In this document: piece after piece, positions 1-8,915 of the stretch
How the letters are laid out: each line of letters begins with the position of its first letter
Position numbering within the stretch: position 1 is the first letter of the stretch
DNA from: Paraburkholderia rhynchosiae
Lineage (GTDB): Bacteria; Pseudomonadota; Gammaproteobacteria; Burkholderiales; Burkholderiaceae
Assembly: GCF_002879865.1 (NCBI RefSeq)
Contig: NZ_PNXY01000005.1
Coordinates: forward strand, 1 to 64,000
Reading direction: 5' to 3'
DNA: 64,000 nt
Position numbers and translations under genes: made by a program
Notes under the pieces: generated by a model
Seen by the model: only the letters and a program-made list of their open reading frames with translations
The model's database searches: none
What the model was told of the DNA's origin: nothing

Positions 1-127
1 AACGCACGGTTGGGATTCAGTGTTGTGCCAGAAACAGCACAGCCCGCATTACCCTGATGTTGACTCATCAGAAACTACTTCTTCCCGATTGGCAGTACTG
101 CTCCCCAGGCAGTACCGCAACAAGTCA
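1..127 (+). other. 23S-5S rRNA internal transcribed spacer (partial)
   Basis: No reading frame or tRNA is visible here. It directly precedes the 5S rRNA gene, so it is most simply the spacer between 23S and 5S in an rrn operon whose 23S gene ends left of the window. This is inference from position; the 23S 3' end itself is not present. Confidence 0.6.
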
Positions 128-243
128 TGCCTGATGACCATAGCGAGTCGGTCCCACCCCTTCCCATCCCGAACAGGACCGTGAAACGACTCTACGCCGA
201 TGATAGTGCGGATTACCCGTGTGAAAGTAGGTCATCGTCAGGC
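128..243 (+). rRNA. rrf: 5S ribosomal RNA
   Basis: The segment opens with TGCCTGATGACC and closes with GGTCATCGTCAGGC, which pair to form the 5S helix I. Internal hallmarks are the CCCATCCCGAACAGG loop and GTGAAACG. Length is about 116 nt, normal for beta-proteobacterial 5S. It is the last gene of an rRNA operon read rightward and is followed 14 nt later by a strong terminator. The ends were set by pairing of helix I and may be off by 1-2 nt. Confidence 0.95.
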
Positions 244-257
244 TCCCCTGCAGCACC

Positions 258-289
258 AGAAACCCCACCCCGAAAAAGGTGGGGTTTCT
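258..289 (+). terminator. Rho-independent terminator of the rRNA operon
   Basis: Perfect inverted repeat AGAAACCCCACC / GGTGGGGTTTCT with an 8-nt loop, immediately after 5S rRNA. The A-rich left and T-rich right ends of the stem provide the U-run. Confidence 0.9.
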
Positions 290-373
290 GCGTTTACGCG
301 GCTGGAAGAGCCTCTCTACGCCTCAATCCACGCGGTTCGTGCGGCCGCCAACTTAAGGTCACCACCCGGCGCT

Positions 374-399
374 AATCGTGAATCGCAATCGTGAATCGC
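374..399. repeat. 13-bp perfect tandem duplication
   Basis: The unit AATCGTGAATCGC occurs twice head to tail (374-386 and 387-399) in the non-coding stretch between the rrn terminator and the 3' end of the M20 hydrolase gene. No function is suggested. Confidence 0.7.
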
Positions 400-454
400 A
401 TTACCGCAAGCAAAGTGCGACATAGATTGCCCTCCGACGCTCCTGTAGCTCGTG

Positions 455-1648
455 CTAATCCCCTGCAAGAAATCGCTGCGCAAGTCGTACCCAGTACGTC
501 GAACCGATCGGCAACAATTCATCGTTGAAGTCGTAACTCGCGTTATGCAGCATGCACGGTCCCACACCATGGCCTGCGTCTCGGTGCCCACCCTCGCCAT
601 TGCCCAAGAACGCATAACATCCCGGCTTTGCCAGCAACATGAAGGAAAAGTCCTCGGCGCCCATCGTCGGTTCGACTGAGTCGTCCACGTTCTCTGCCCC
701 GACAATCTCCTTCATGACGGTCGCCGCAAAGCGAGCCTCTTCACTGCTGTTGATAGTGGGCGGATAGTTTCTGTGGAACTGAACAGCGACCGAGCAATCG
801 TAAGCCTCCGCCGTGCTTTCCGCGATTTTACGCATGCGTGCTTCGATGAGGTCGAGCGCTTCAGTGCTAAAAGTGCGGACGGTGCCCGCGAGCCACGCAT
901 CGTTCGGAACGACGTTGACCGCATCGCCAGCATGAATCTGCGTGATTGAGAGTACAGCGGTATCGAGCGGCTTCTTGTTCCGCGTGATGATGCTCTGCAG
1001 CCCATTGGCGATCTGCACAGCCGTGAAAACAGGGTCCCGTCCGTTATGCGGTAGCGCTGCATGCGAGCCGACGCCTTTGATTTCAATGCGAAATTCGTTG
1101 CTGGACGCCATGATAGGGCCCTCTGTCACGCCGAATTTCCCTGCATGCATGCCTGGCCAGTTATGGATGCCAAACACGGCATCAACCGGAAACTTGTCGA
1201 ACAGGCCGTCGTTGATCATCGCCTGCGCGCCGGCGCCGCCTTCTTCTGCCGGCTGGAAAATGAATACGACGGTGCCGTCGAAATCTCCGTGTCTGGCGAG
1301 ATGTCGCGCCGCGCCGAGAAGCATCGCTGTGTGGCCATCGTGGCCGCACGCGTGCATTTTCCCTTCGTTTTTGGACCGATGTTCAAAGCTATTCAGTTCC
1401 TGAATCGGCAGCGCGTCCATATCGGCACGAAGGCCGATGGAGCGCGTACCGTTGCCGCGCTTGAGTACGCCAACTACGCCTGTCTTTCCCAATCCACGAT
1501 GCGTTTCTATGCCCCATGACTCCAGAGTTCTCGCGACCAGGTCCGCAGTCGCAGTTTCCTCGTAACGCAGCTCGGGATTGGCGTGGATCGCTCGTCGAAG
1601 ATTCTGAATTTCTCCGTGGGCAGCTTGGATTTCGGGGATTAGTTTCAT
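455..1648 (-). CDS. M20 family metallo-amidohydrolase (hippurate hydrolase-like)
   Basis: A 397-residue cytosolic amidohydrolase of the M20D/HipO-AmhX family. These enzymes hydrolyse N-acyl amino acids such as hippurate to an amino acid plus carboxylate, using one or two metal ions. Visible motifs are the metal-binding ACGHDGH at residues 100-106 (Cys101, His103), the EEGG motif with Glu135/136, and a conserved His at 162 (GIHNWPG). A dimerisation or 'lid' segment lies between about 185 and 290. Length is typical of the family. The start ATG at 1648 is the first in frame. The gene is monocistronic and diverges from the molybdopterin oxidoreductase. The exact substrate cannot be read from sequence; hippurate, N-acetyl amino acids or indole-acetyl conjugates are all possible. 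Confidence 0.9.
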   Translation of the reverse strand: MKLIPEIQAAHGEIQNLRRAIHANPELRYEETATADLVARTLESWGIETHRGLGKTGVVGVLKRGNGTRSIGLRADMDALPIQELNSFEHRSKNEGKMHACGHDGHTAMLLGAARHLARHGDFDGTVVFIFQPAEEGGAGAQAMINDGLFDKFPVDAVFGIHNWPGMHAGKFGVTEGPIMASSNEFRIEIKGVGSHAALPHNGRDPVFTAVQIANGLQSIITRNKKPLDTAVLSITQIHAGDAVNVVPNDAWLAGTVRTFSTEALDLIEARMRKIAESTAEAYDCSVAVQFHRNYPPTINSSEEARFAATVMKEIVGAENVDDSVEPTMGAEDFSFMLLAKPGCYAFLGNGEGGHRDAGHGVGPCMLHNASYDFNDELLPIGSTYWVRLAQRFLAGD

Positions 1649-1829
1649 AATAGAGTGCCGATGCGTTTACGCTTGGACTTGCGTGGAATCGCTCGAGCGA
1701 CATGCGCCCGGACGCAGTGATAACGATTCTACGCCGAAGGCGTTTTTGGCGGCAGCATGCAGGCAACCGCTAATGAACGTAATAAGATCCGGCGCTACAT
1801 CCTGCCTACCGTTCCCTAATGGTTTTTCG

Positions 1830-3920
1830 ATGAACGCTCCGACCGACTTCGCTCGCGCAGTTTGCCCACACGACTGCCCCGACACCTGCGCAATGCGTGT
1901 CACTGTCGACGGCGGGCGGGCGATCAAAGTCGTCGGCGATCCGGACCATCCTCCGACACAAGGCGCGCTGTGTACCAAAGTCAGCCGCTATGCGGAGCGG
2001 GTGCATCATCCGCAGCGCCTGACAACGCCAATGAAGCGCGTTGGCCGCAAAGGCGAAGGGCGCTTTGAACGCATTAGTTGGGAAGAAGCGTTGGAACTGG
2101 GTGCGAAGCGCCTGGCGGAGATTGGGAGCCGCGCGCCAGAAGCCGTTTTGCCGTACAGCTACGCCGGCACGATGGGCCTCGTTCAGGGCGACAGCATTGC
2201 GCAACGTTTCTTTCACAAGCTCGGCGCATCGCAGCTGGATCGCACGATCTGTGCAGCGGCCGGCGCGGCTGGCTTGAAATACACCTACGGCGCGAGCCTC
2301 GGCATGCTCACCGAGTTTTTCGACGAGAGCGAGGTCATCCTGATTTGGGGCTCGAATCCGATCGCGTCAAACTTACACTTCTGGACGCGTGCCCAGCAGG
2401 CCAAACGCCGAGGCGCGCGCCTCATCGCGATTGACCCGTATCGCTCGCTGACGGCAGAGAAATGCCATCAGCACATCGCCTTGAAGCCAGGAACCGACGG
2501 CGCCTTAGCGCTCGGCATGATGAACGTGCTGATCGCGGAAAATCTGCTCGATCACGCTTACATCGCTGCCCATACGTTGGGCTTTCCCGAACTCGAAGCC
2601 CGCGCACTCAGTTATCCGCCGTCACGTGTGGCCGAAATTTGCGGCATTCAAGAGCAGGTGATCGTCGACCTTGCGCGACTTTACGGCAGCACCAGAAAGG
2701 CGGCGATCCGGATGAACTATGGCCTGCAACGGGTGCGCGGCGGCGGTAATGCCGTGCGCGCGATCGCGTGTCTGCCGTCGCTGACCGGTGCGTGGCGCGA
2801 GCGCGCGGGCGGCGCTTTACTTTCGTCGGCGGGTTGGGCGCCGATCGACTCGCATACGCTGCAGCGTCCGGACTTGATGCCGGGATGGCCCGCGAAGCAA
2901 AGCCGCGTCATCAATATGAATGCAATCGGCGACGCGTTGCTGCATCCAGGCGATGCCGCGTTCGGCCCGAAAATTGAGGCGATCGTCGTCTATAACTCGA
3001 ATCCGGTCGCCGTGGCGCCAGACTCGGAACGCGTTGCAGCAGGCTTCGCACGCGAAGACCTGTTCGTGATCGTGCTAGAGCATTTTCAGACCGACACCGC
3101 GGATTACGCCGATCTGCTTCTACCTGCCACGACGCAACTCGAGCACCTCGACGTGCACAAGTCGTACGGCCACACGCACGTCATGGTCAATTTGCCGGCA
3201 ATCCCGCCGGTGGGAGATGCTCGCCCAAACACTGAGATCTTTCGCGGCTTGGCGCGTCACATGGCGCTCGACGAGCCGGCGCTGTTCGAAAGCGACGAAG
3301 CCGTCGCGCGCAGCGCGTTCCGTTGGCAAGACAAGACGCTCGAGGGCGTGAATTGGGAGGCGCTCAAACAAACAGGCTGGGCAAAGCTAACTCTCCCCGA
3401 CGCGCCTTTTGCCGAGGGCGGCTTTCGAACGCCGTCGGGCAAATGCGAGTTCTATAGTGAGCGCCTCGCGCAGCAGGGGCTCGATCCGCTTCCGGACTAC
3501 CTGCCGCCCTATGAATCCGCAGAGTCCGCGCCCAATCTCGCCGCCCGCTACCCGCTTGCAATGATCTCGCCGCCCGCCCGCAACTTCCTGAACAGTACGT
3601 TCGTGAACGTTGAAAGTTTGCGGTCGACGGAAGGCGAGCCGCATCTGGACATCCATCCGGCGGACGCGCAATCGCGAAGTATCGTCGACGGTGACCAAGT
3701 GCGCATTTTCAACGACCGCGGCTCGATGCAGGCGCGCGCCCGCGTCACCGACCGGGCGCGCCAAGGGCTCGTGGTCGGGCTGTCGATCTGGTGGAAAAAG
3801 CTCGCCCCCGATGGCCGCAACGCTAACCAGGTCACGAGCCAGGCGCTAACTGATCTGGGCGGATCGGCAACTTTCTACGACTGCCTCGTCGAAGTACAGC
3901 GCGCCCGACGCACGTTCTGA
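1830..3920 (+). CDS. Molybdopterin-dependent oxidoreductase with N-terminal [4Fe-4S] site
   Basis: A 696-residue member of the DMSO reductase superfamily (molybdopterin bis-MGD enzymes). The N-terminus carries Cys12-x3-Cys16-x3-Cys20-x27-Cys48 (CPHDCPDTC...GALC), which ligates a [4Fe-4S] cluster. The molybdopterin oxidoreductase domain fills roughly residues 60-480, and a molydop-binding beta-barrel with LNSTFVN and a DGDQVRIFND-like segment is at the C-terminus. I chose the ATG at 1830 because the in-frame extension back to 1683 is non-homologous and the Fe-S motif starts right after 1830. No Tat or Sec signal is seen, so it is probably cytoplasmic. It resembles the single-subunit 'assimilatory' branch. 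No partner subunit genes flank it, and the substrate is unknown. Confidence 0.88.
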   Translation: MNAPTDFARAVCPHDCPDTCAMRVTVDGGRAIKVVGDPDHPPTQGALCTKVSRYAERVHHPQRLTTPMKRVGRKGEGRFERISWEEALELGAKRLAEIGSRAPEAVLPYSYAGTMGLVQGDSIAQRFFHKLGASQLDRTICAAAGAAGLKYTYGASLGMLTEFFDESEVILIWGSNPIASNLHFWTRAQQAKRRGARLIAIDPYRSLTAEKCHQHIALKPGTDGALALGMMNVLIAENLLDHAYIAAHTLGFPELEARALSYPPSRVAEICGIQEQVIVDLARLYGSTRKAAIRMNYGLQRVRGGGNAVRAIACLPSLTGAWRERAGGALLSSAGWAPIDSHTLQRPDLMPGWPAKQSRVINMNAIGDALLHPGDAAFGPKIEAIVVYNSNPVAVAPDSERVAAGFAREDLFVIVLEHFQTDTADYADLLLPATTQLEHLDVHKSYGHTHVMVNLPAIPPVGDARPNTEIFRGLARHMALDEPALFESDEAVARSAFRWQDKTLEGVNWEALKQTGWAKLTLPDAPFAEGGFRTPSGKCEFYSERLAQQGLDPLPDYLPPYESAESAPNLAARYPLAMISPPARNFLNSTFVNVESLRSTEGEPHLDIHPADAQSRSIVDGDQVRIFNDRGSMQARARVTDRARQGLVVGLSIWWKKLAPDGRNANQVTSQALTDLGGSATFYDCLVEVQRARRTF

Positions 3921-4062
3921 CATCGGGCAAGCCTCGCCAGCGATAGTTTCGACGGTCCGAGGCAGCAGTCTAACCCGCCCGTTTTTCGCGAATACCGCAA
4001 AGGTCCCCATGCTACGATGCGTTTTTAGCACGACCATTCGAAAATAAAGAAGGAGACGCTGC

Positions 4063-5736
4063 ATGGATAAAATCTGGCTGAAATCTTACCCGCCCGGCGT
4101 TCCCGCAGAGATCGATGCGACTCGCTATTCGTCGGTCGCCGAACTCCTCGAAGAGGCCTTTCGCGAGCATCGGGACAAGCCGGCGTTTGTGTGCATGGGC
4201 AAGGAGATCAGCTACGGCGAGCTCGACACTCTTTCGCGCAAGCTCGCCGCATCGTTTCAGTCGAAGGGCCTTGCACGCGGCGCGCGCATCGCGATCATGA
4301 TGCCGAACGTGCTGCAATATCCAGTGGCAATCGCAGCAATCCTGCGCGCGGGTTACGTGGTCGTGAACGTGAACCCGCTCTACACGCCGCGTGAACTCGA
4401 GCATCAGTTGAAGGACAGCGGCGCCGAAGCAATCATATTGCTAGAGAACTTTGCGGTTACGTTGCAGGCGATCGTGCGTAATACGGCGGTCAAGCACATC
4501 GTGGTCGCGGCGATGGGCGACTTGATGGGCGTCAAAGGCGCAGTGGTCAACTTCGTCGTGCGCCAGGTGAAGAAGATGGTGCCGGCCTGGAGCTTGCCGG
4601 GCCACGTCAAATTCAACGCGGCCATCGCGGAAGGCGGACGGCAAACTTTCAAACCAGTCCGGCAAGGCCCGGACGACGTCGCTTTCTTGCAGTACACCGG
4701 TGGCACGACGGGGGTGGCCAAGGGCGCGACGCTCCTGCACCGGAACCTGATAGCGAACGTGCTGCAGTCGGAGATCTGGCTCGATCCAGTTCGCTCGAAT
4801 CGCACGGACATCCAGCAGTTCATCACTGTTGTCGCGTTGCCGCTTTATCACGTGTTCGCGCTAACCGTTTGCGGGTTGCTCACGATCCGTACCGGCGGTC
4901 TCGGCGTGCTGATTCCGAATCCGCGCGACATTCCAGGCATGATCAAAGCGTTACAAGGCTATCCGATCACGACGATTCCCGCGGTCAACACGCTGTACAA
5001 CGCGCTGCTGAACAGTCCGGACTTCCACAAACTCGATTTCTCGAAGCTGATCGCCGCGAACGGCGGCGGAATGGCGGTCCAGGAGGCGGTCGCGAAGCGC
5101 TGGTTCGAGCATACGCATACGCCGATCATCGAAGGCTACGGTTTATCGGAGACGTCGCCGTGCGTAACGTGCAATCCGGTCACGGTCACCGAATACAGCG
5201 GCACGATTGGTTTACCGCTGCCGTCGACGGAAATTTCGATTCGGGACGACGAGGGCAACGAAGTGCCGCTCGGCCAACCGGGCGAAATCTGCATCCGCGG
5301 TCCGCAGGTTATGGCCGGCTATTGGAACCGGCCAGATGAAACCGCCAAGGTGATGACGCCGGACGGCTTCTTCAAGTCGGGCGATGTGGGCTTCATGAAC
5401 GAACGCGGTTTCGTGAAGATCGTCGACCGCAAGAAGGACATGATTCTGGTTTCGGGCTTCAACGTGTATCCGAACGAGATCGAGGACGTCGTCGCTAAGC
5501 TCCCTGGTGTATTCGAGGTAGCCGCGGTCGGCGTGCCGGACCAGCATTCCGGCGAGGCGGTGAAGTTGTTCGTCGTCAAGAAAGACGAGGCGCTTACCGA
5601 CATGGAGATCTTCGCGTACTGCAAACAGCAGCTAACTGGATACAAGCGGCCAAAAATCGTCGAATTCCGCACCGAACTGCCCAAGAGCAATGTCGGGAAG
5701 ATCTTGCGGCGGGAGTTGCGGGACGGGCGCGCGTAA
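4063..5736 (+). CDS. fadD: Long-chain-fatty-acid--CoA ligase
   Basis: A 557-residue AMP-forming acyl-CoA synthetase that activates fatty acids with ATP and CoA to start beta-oxidation, usually at the inner membrane face. It has the P-loop YTGGTTGVAKGA at 211-222, the adenylate motif EGYGLSETSP, the GDVGFMNERGF hinge region and the VSGFNVYPNEIE linker. The catalytic C-terminal Lys lies in LPKSNVGKILRREL. Length matches E. coli FadD (561 aa). AAGGAG sits about 8 nt before the ATG. A strong hairpin terminator follows about 60 nt downstream, so the gene is probably monocistronic. Chain-length preference is not visible, and a paralogous medium-chain ligase remains possible. Confidence 0.9.
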   Translation: MDKIWLKSYPPGVPAEIDATRYSSVAELLEEAFREHRDKPAFVCMGKEISYGELDTLSRKLAASFQSKGLARGARIAIMMPNVLQYPVAIAAILRAGYVVVNVNPLYTPRELEHQLKDSGAEAIILLENFAVTLQAIVRNTAVKHIVVAAMGDLMGVKGAVVNFVVRQVKKMVPAWSLPGHVKFNAAIAEGGRQTFKPVRQGPDDVAFLQYTGGTTGVAKGATLLHRNLIANVLQSEIWLDPVRSNRTDIQQFITVVALPLYHVFALTVCGLLTIRTGGLGVLIPNPRDIPGMIKALQGYPITTIPAVNTLYNALLNSPDFHKLDFSKLIAANGGGMAVQEAVAKRWFEHTHTPIIEGYGLSETSPCVTCNPVTVTEYSGTIGLPLPSTEISIRDDEGNEVPLGQPGEICIRGPQVMAGYWNRPDETAKVMTPDGFFKSGDVGFMNERGFVKIVDRKKDMILVSGFNVYPNEIEDVVAKLPGVFEVAAVGVPDQHSGEAVKLFVVKKDEALTDMEIFAYCKQQLTGYKRPKIVEFRTELPKSNVGKILRRELRDGRA

Positions 5737-5795
5737 GCATATGCGGTACATGTGACCGCAAGGCTGAAACCACTTAACGCGGAGACCAGCACAAC

Positions 5796-5835
5796 AGAAA
5801 GGCCCGGCATGATCACAAGTCTGCCGGGCCTTTCT
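5796..5835 (+). terminator. Intrinsic terminator after fadD
   Basis: A 14-bp perfect stem, AGAAAGGCCCGGCA / TGCCGGGCCTTTCT, with a 12-nt loop, 60 nt past the fadD stop. The right arm ends in TTTCT. The symmetric A/T flanks may let it work in both directions. Confidence 0.75.
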
Positions 5836-5889
5836 CAATTTGGGCCGTCGCAGGAAACCAAATCGGACGTCGCGCGGCTTGCCATAAAA

Positions 5890-5911
5890 AAAGGCGCCCG
5901 AAGGCGCCTTT
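5890..5911 (-). terminator. Intrinsic terminator of the porin gene
   Basis: AAAGGCGCC CGAA GGCGCCTTT forms a 9-bp stem with a 4-nt loop. On the minus strand it is followed by a T-run (the A-run at 5886-5892 on plus). It lies 27 nt beyond the porin stop codon. Confidence 0.85.
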
Positions 5912-5937
5912 GAGGCAAACTGCGTTTTTACGACTTA

Positions 5938-7107
5938 TTAGAACTTGTGGCGGATGCCGACGCGAGCCGCGAGCTGGTTCTGGTTCGACGAGCCCGACAG
6001 GCCGTTGATGCCAGCCGTTGCTGCAACCACGGTGCCCGCCGCATTCACGGTGTTGCCCGTAGCGTGCTGGTACACACCGATCACGTAGACGTCCGTACGC
6101 TTGGACAGGAAGTAGTCCACGCCCAGTGCGCCTTGGTGATACTGAGCACGCGAGGTGCCGTTGATTTCCGAGCCGCGCGTGTAGTCATACGCTGCGCCAA
6201 CCAGCAACGCCGGGGTCAACTGGTACTTGAAGTTGACTTCTGCGTTGTTGAACGTAGCCGTTTGACCCTTGAACGGCGATGCGAACGATGCGCCCAGGTT
6301 TGCAAAGCGGATGTTCGAGTACGTCAGGCCGAGGGTTGCTGCGCCGAATGTGTATGCGCCGCCTGCACCGATGACCTGGTACGTGTTAGCCGACGCGAAG
6401 CCAGCGTAGACCGGCGACGTCACTGCGCCTGCCGGCGTAGCTGCCGTGCCGCCGTTGTTGAACAGGCCGCCCGAAGCTGCCGGCGTACGTGCGTTCAAGT
6501 AACCGACGCCGAGAACCAGCGGACCGTTGTTGTAACCAGCGCCCAACGACCAGATCTGGTTCGAGGTAACGTTGCCTGCAACGCCACCGAAGCTATACGT
6601 GCCGCCGAACTTCAGGCCGCCGTAATCCGCGCTCGTGTACTTGACCGTGTTGTTCGTACGGTACGCGTTGTTGAAGTTGTCGATGTCGCCCGGGTGAGCA
6701 GCGATGTAGCCGCCCCACTGGTCGCCGGCTTCCAGCGGACCGACGTAGTCGACGACGGAGTCGTACTGACGACCCAGCGTGACCGTGCCGAACTGGCTCG
6801 ACAGACCGACGTATGCTTGACGACCAAACATCAGGCCGCCTTGACCCAGCTTGCCGTTGTTCACGTCAAAGCCGTTTTCCAACACGAAGATCGCCTTCAG
6901 ACCGCCGCCCAGATCTTCCGTGCCACGCAGGCCGAAACGCGAGCCTTGCATAACACCGCTGGACAGGTTGTACAGGTGCTTGCCGGCCGAGTTGGTGTTG
7001 ATGTTGAAGCCTTCGTCAATGATACCGTACAGGGTCACGCTGCTCTGAGCATGTGCGACGCCTGCGAATGCGCCCAGTGCTGCAAGAGCGAGAAGCGACT
7101 TTTTCAT
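5938..7107 (-). CDS. Gram-negative general porin (trimeric beta-barrel, OmpC/Porin_4 type)
   Basis: A 389-residue outer-membrane diffusion porin. The start ATG at 7107 gives a textbook signal peptide, MKKSLLALAALGAFAGVAHA, with cleavage before QSSVTLYG. GGAGAT precedes the ATG by 6 nt. Alternating amphipathic beta-strands rich in aromatic and Gly residues run through the mature protein, and it ends in RIGIRHKF-like residues with the terminal Phe needed by the BAM machinery. A conserved early segment (FGLRGTEDLGGGLKAIF) matches beta-proteobacterial porins such as OpcP/Omp38. It is monocistronic, with its own promoter and terminator. An upstream in-frame start at 7143 would bury the signal peptide and is rejected. 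Burkholderiales genomes carry many such paralogues, so I give no symbol. Confidence 0.93.
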   Translation of the reverse strand: MKKSLLALAALGAFAGVAHAQSSVTLYGIIDEGFNINTNSAGKHLYNLSSGVMQGSRFGLRGTEDLGGGLKAIFVLENGFDVNNGKLGQGGLMFGRQAYVGLSSQFGTVTLGRQYDSVVDYVGPLEAGDQWGGYIAAHPGDIDNFNNAYRTNNTVKYTSADYGGLKFGGTYSFGGVAGNVTSNQIWSLGAGYNNGPLVLGVGYLNARTPAASGGLFNNGGTAATPAGAVTSPVYAGFASANTYQVIGAGGAYTFGAATLGLTYSNIRFANLGASFASPFKGQTATFNNAEVNFKYQLTPALLVGAAYDYTRGSEINGTSRAQYHQGALGVDYFLSKRTDVYVIGVYQHATGNTVNAAGTVVAATAGINGLSGSSNQNQLAARVGIRHKF

Positions 7108-7153
7108 CGAATGATCTCCAAGAATTACGAACCTTTTGTACAAGGCGAATATT

Positions 7154-7182
7154 TATCTAGCGTTGAGGCCTTGCTTGTCCAA
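7154..7182 (-). promoter_or_regulatory. Putative sigma70 promoter of the porin gene
   Basis: On the minus strand TTGGAC (7182-7177), a 17-nt spacer, then TAGATA (7159-7154), about 50 nt upstream of the porin ATG. A perfect AACTTC-GCGA-GAAGTT inverted repeat (7181-7196) abuts the -35 box and could be an operator. This is pattern-based only. Confidence 0.5.
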
Positions 7183-7408
7183 CTTCGCGAGAAGTTGCAC
7201 GTAATGTAACAAAAGGGCTACATGGCACAAAGAAAAAGGAGGTCGCCGGGAACGCTGCTGTTTCGTTTACGCAACATGATCTAAAATCGAAATCTTGCTG
7301 CCTTGTTAGGGGGCGTCGGAGGCGGGCGCGGAGCGCGTTCTGCCTCGCAAAGCCCTGTAGAACGGGCGGCGTGGGCTGGAAACCAGTTGTCGAATCATGG
7401 AGTGCTGA
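7183..7408. other. Porin-coq7 divergent intergenic region
   Basis: No ORF with coding character is present. It contains the inverted repeat at 7181-7196 next to the porin promoter, and a CTAAAATC (-10-like) sequence near 7281 that could serve coq7, without a clear -35. The rest (7310-7400) is GC-rich with no recognisable element. Confidence 0.5.
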
Positions 7409-8047
7409 ATGTTTCTAGACGAGTTGATTACTGAATTTGATCGGGGTTTACGCTCTATGACGGGCGTCTCGCGGATGAGCCGTCCTTTGCCAGTTCCGCA
7501 AGAATCGGCAGCGCAGGCCGAGATGCCCGAGCTCTCGCCCGCCGAGCGCGCTCACTCCGCCGGTCTGATGCGCGTGAATCACGTGGGGGAAGTTTGCGCC
7601 CAGGCGCTTTACCAGGCGCAGAAGCTGGCCACCCGGTCGCCATCGCTGCGAGCCGTGTTCAATCGGGCCGCGGTAGAAGAAGAAGATCACCTCGCGTGGA
7701 CCGCGAAGCGCCTCGAGGCGCTGGATTCGCGTCCGAGCCTCCTGAACCCGCTGTGGTATGCAGGCGCTCTGGCAGTCGGCCTCGCAGCTGGGCGCATGGG
7801 CGACCGTGTCAGTCTCGGTTTCATGGCTGAGACCGAGCGCCAGGTCGAACACCACTTGGACAGCCACATGGATCGCTTGCCGCCAGCCGATCGTGAGTCG
7901 CGCGCAATTGTCGAGCAGATGCGAGTCGATGAAGCCGAGCACGGAAAAGCCGCGATGGACGCCGGCGGCATCGAGTTGCCGTTCCCCGCGCGTGCATTGA
8001 TGCGCGCGATGTCGAGAATCATGACTCGTACCGCGTACTACATATAG
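7409..8047 (+). CDS. coq7: 2-polyprenyl-3-methyl-6-methoxy-1,4-benzoquinol hydroxylase (demethoxyubiquinone hydroxylase)
   Basis: A 212-residue di-iron hydroxylase of the Coq7/UbiF-replacing family. It adds the C6 hydroxyl in the penultimate step of ubiquinone synthesis at the inner membrane. The ferritin-like four-helix bundle has the ligand motifs NHVGE (Glu61), EEEDH at 90-94 (the E-x-x-H pair Glu91/His94) and DEAEH near residue 175. A hydrophobic central helix ([18 protein letters not shown]) contacts the membrane. Length is typical of beta-proteobacterial Coq7, about 30 residues longer than the minimal catalytic core because of a Ser/Pro-rich N-terminus. The gene stands alone and is separated from mraZ by more than 400 bp. 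Confidence 0.93.
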   Translation: MFLDELITEFDRGLRSMTGVSRMSRPLPVPQESAAQAEMPELSPAERAHSAGLMRVNHVGEVCAQALYQAQKLATRSPSLRAVFNRAAVEEEDHLAWTAKRLEALDSRPSLLNPLWYAGALAVGLAAGRMGDRVSLGFMAETERQVEHHLDSHMDRLPPADRESRAIVEQMRVDEAEHGKAAMDAGGIELPFPARALMRAMSRIMTRTAYYI

Positions 8048-8332
8048 GAAACGCGGGCAGCAGAGCCGAGTTCTACCCGCTCACTGCCCGAAGTCGAACG
8101 GCGCCGCGCGCGTCGTCCGCGAGTAGCCTCGAAATCCCGCCGAACGCCTTCCGCACACGCTTCACGATCTCTTACGATCCGCGCCTTTCCCTCGCACTTT
8201 TCACGTATCACCTTCACAAGTTCCAGTAGCTCGTTAATTTATAACGGTTTTCCGTTTTATGTCTGACGTGAACGAGTCGCGCTAAGTCCTTGTTCTAACA
8301 AACAAAATCCGCTCAAAAACGGCGTGTCTCCC
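8048..8332. other. coq7-mraZ intergenic region, upstream part
   Basis: Non-coding. The only structure I see is AACGG-TTTT-CCGTT (8243-8256) followed by TT, a weak terminator-like hairpin that could end the coq7 transcript. The rest up to the mraZ promoter is unremarkable, although A/T content rises toward 8230-8330. Confidence 0.45.
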
Positions 8333-8361
8333 TTGACCCGTGTTTAGCGTTCCTCTAAAGT
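8333..8361 (+). promoter_or_regulatory. Promoter of the mraZ/dcw operon
   Basis: TTGACC (8333-8338), an exact 17-nt spacer, then TAAAGT (8356-8361). The predicted transcription start is near 8368, inside the MraZ-type operator. It is the best sigma70-like match upstream of mraZ and would drive the whole cluster. Confidence 0.7.
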
Positions 8362-8400
8362 GGGAGACAGTGTGAGAAAGTGTATTTTTGTGTGATCCCA
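8361..8400 (+). promoter_or_regulatory. MraZ operator: four TGNGA-like repeats in 10-bp phase
   Basis: TGGGA, TGTGA, TGTAT and TGTGA begin at 8361, 8371, 8381 and 8391, exactly one helical turn apart, with GACAG and GAAAG spacers. MraZ is known in other bacteria to bind direct TGGGN-type repeats with this period in its own promoter and repress the cluster. The array begins at the last base of the -10 box and covers the predicted start site, so repression by occlusion is inferred. Confidence 0.75.
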
Positions 8401-8471
8401 CACGTGGTTTCGGGTAGATTTTTACGAATCGGGCAGCCAGCGCAATGGCGCTGGCCAAGAGGGAGAGCGAA

Positions 8472-8900
8472 GTGTTCCAAGGGGCGTCGGCGCTGACTCT
8501 CGATGCGAAAGGGCGGATGTCAATTCCGTCCCGCTATCGGGATGCGCTGCAAACACAGGCAGAGGGCCGGGTGACGATCACCAAGCACCCGGACGGCTGT
8601 CTGTTGCTCTTTCCGCGCCCGGAGTGGGAAATCTTCCGCGACAAAGTCGACAAGCTCCCCATGAATGCAGCCTGGTGGAAGCGCATTTTTCTCGGCAATG
8701 CAATGGACGTCGATATGGACGGCGCGGGCCGCGTGCTGGTGTCGCCGGAGTTGCGCGCGGCCGGCACGCTGGAAAAAGAAGTGACGCTGCTCGGCATGGG
8801 GCGTCACTTCGAGCTGTGGGACGCACAGATTTACGCTGCGAAGGAACAGGCGGCGATCGCCGAGGGCATGCCCGAAGCGTTGAAGAATTTCACGTTCTGA
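8472..8900 (+). CDS. mraZ: Transcriptional regulator MraZ
   Basis: A 142-residue double AbrB/SpoVT-like DNA-binding protein, first gene of the dcw cluster. The start is taken as GTG at 8472 (translating as [16 protein letters not shown]), with GGGAGAG 7 nt upstream. The ATG at 8445 would add nine non-conserved residues. The two swapped-hairpin repeats centre on [17 protein letters not shown] (about residues 6-22) and [18 protein letters not shown] (about 75-92), each with the family's D-x-x-G-R core. MraZ multimers bind the repeats found upstream, so it is likely autoregulatory. Separated from rsmH by 15 bp. Confidence 0.95.
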   Translation: MFQGASALTLDAKGRMSIPSRYRDALQTQAEGRVTITKHPDGCLLLFPRPEWEIFRDKVDKLPMNAAWWKRIFLGNAMDVDMDGAGRVLVSPELRAAGTLEKEVTLLGMGRHFELWDAQIYAAKEQAAIAEGMPEALKNFTF

Positions 8901-8915
8901 TCGCGGCTTACATAT

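Noticed and set aside
127..375. Open frame across the 5S rRNA gene
   Set aside because: The DNA is a structural RNA gene and terminator; the frame is incidental.
5947..7209. 420-codon open frame opposite the porin gene
   Set aside because: Antisense shadow; Arg/Cys/Val-rich and incompatible with any fold, whereas the porin has a perfect signal peptide and C-terminal Phe.
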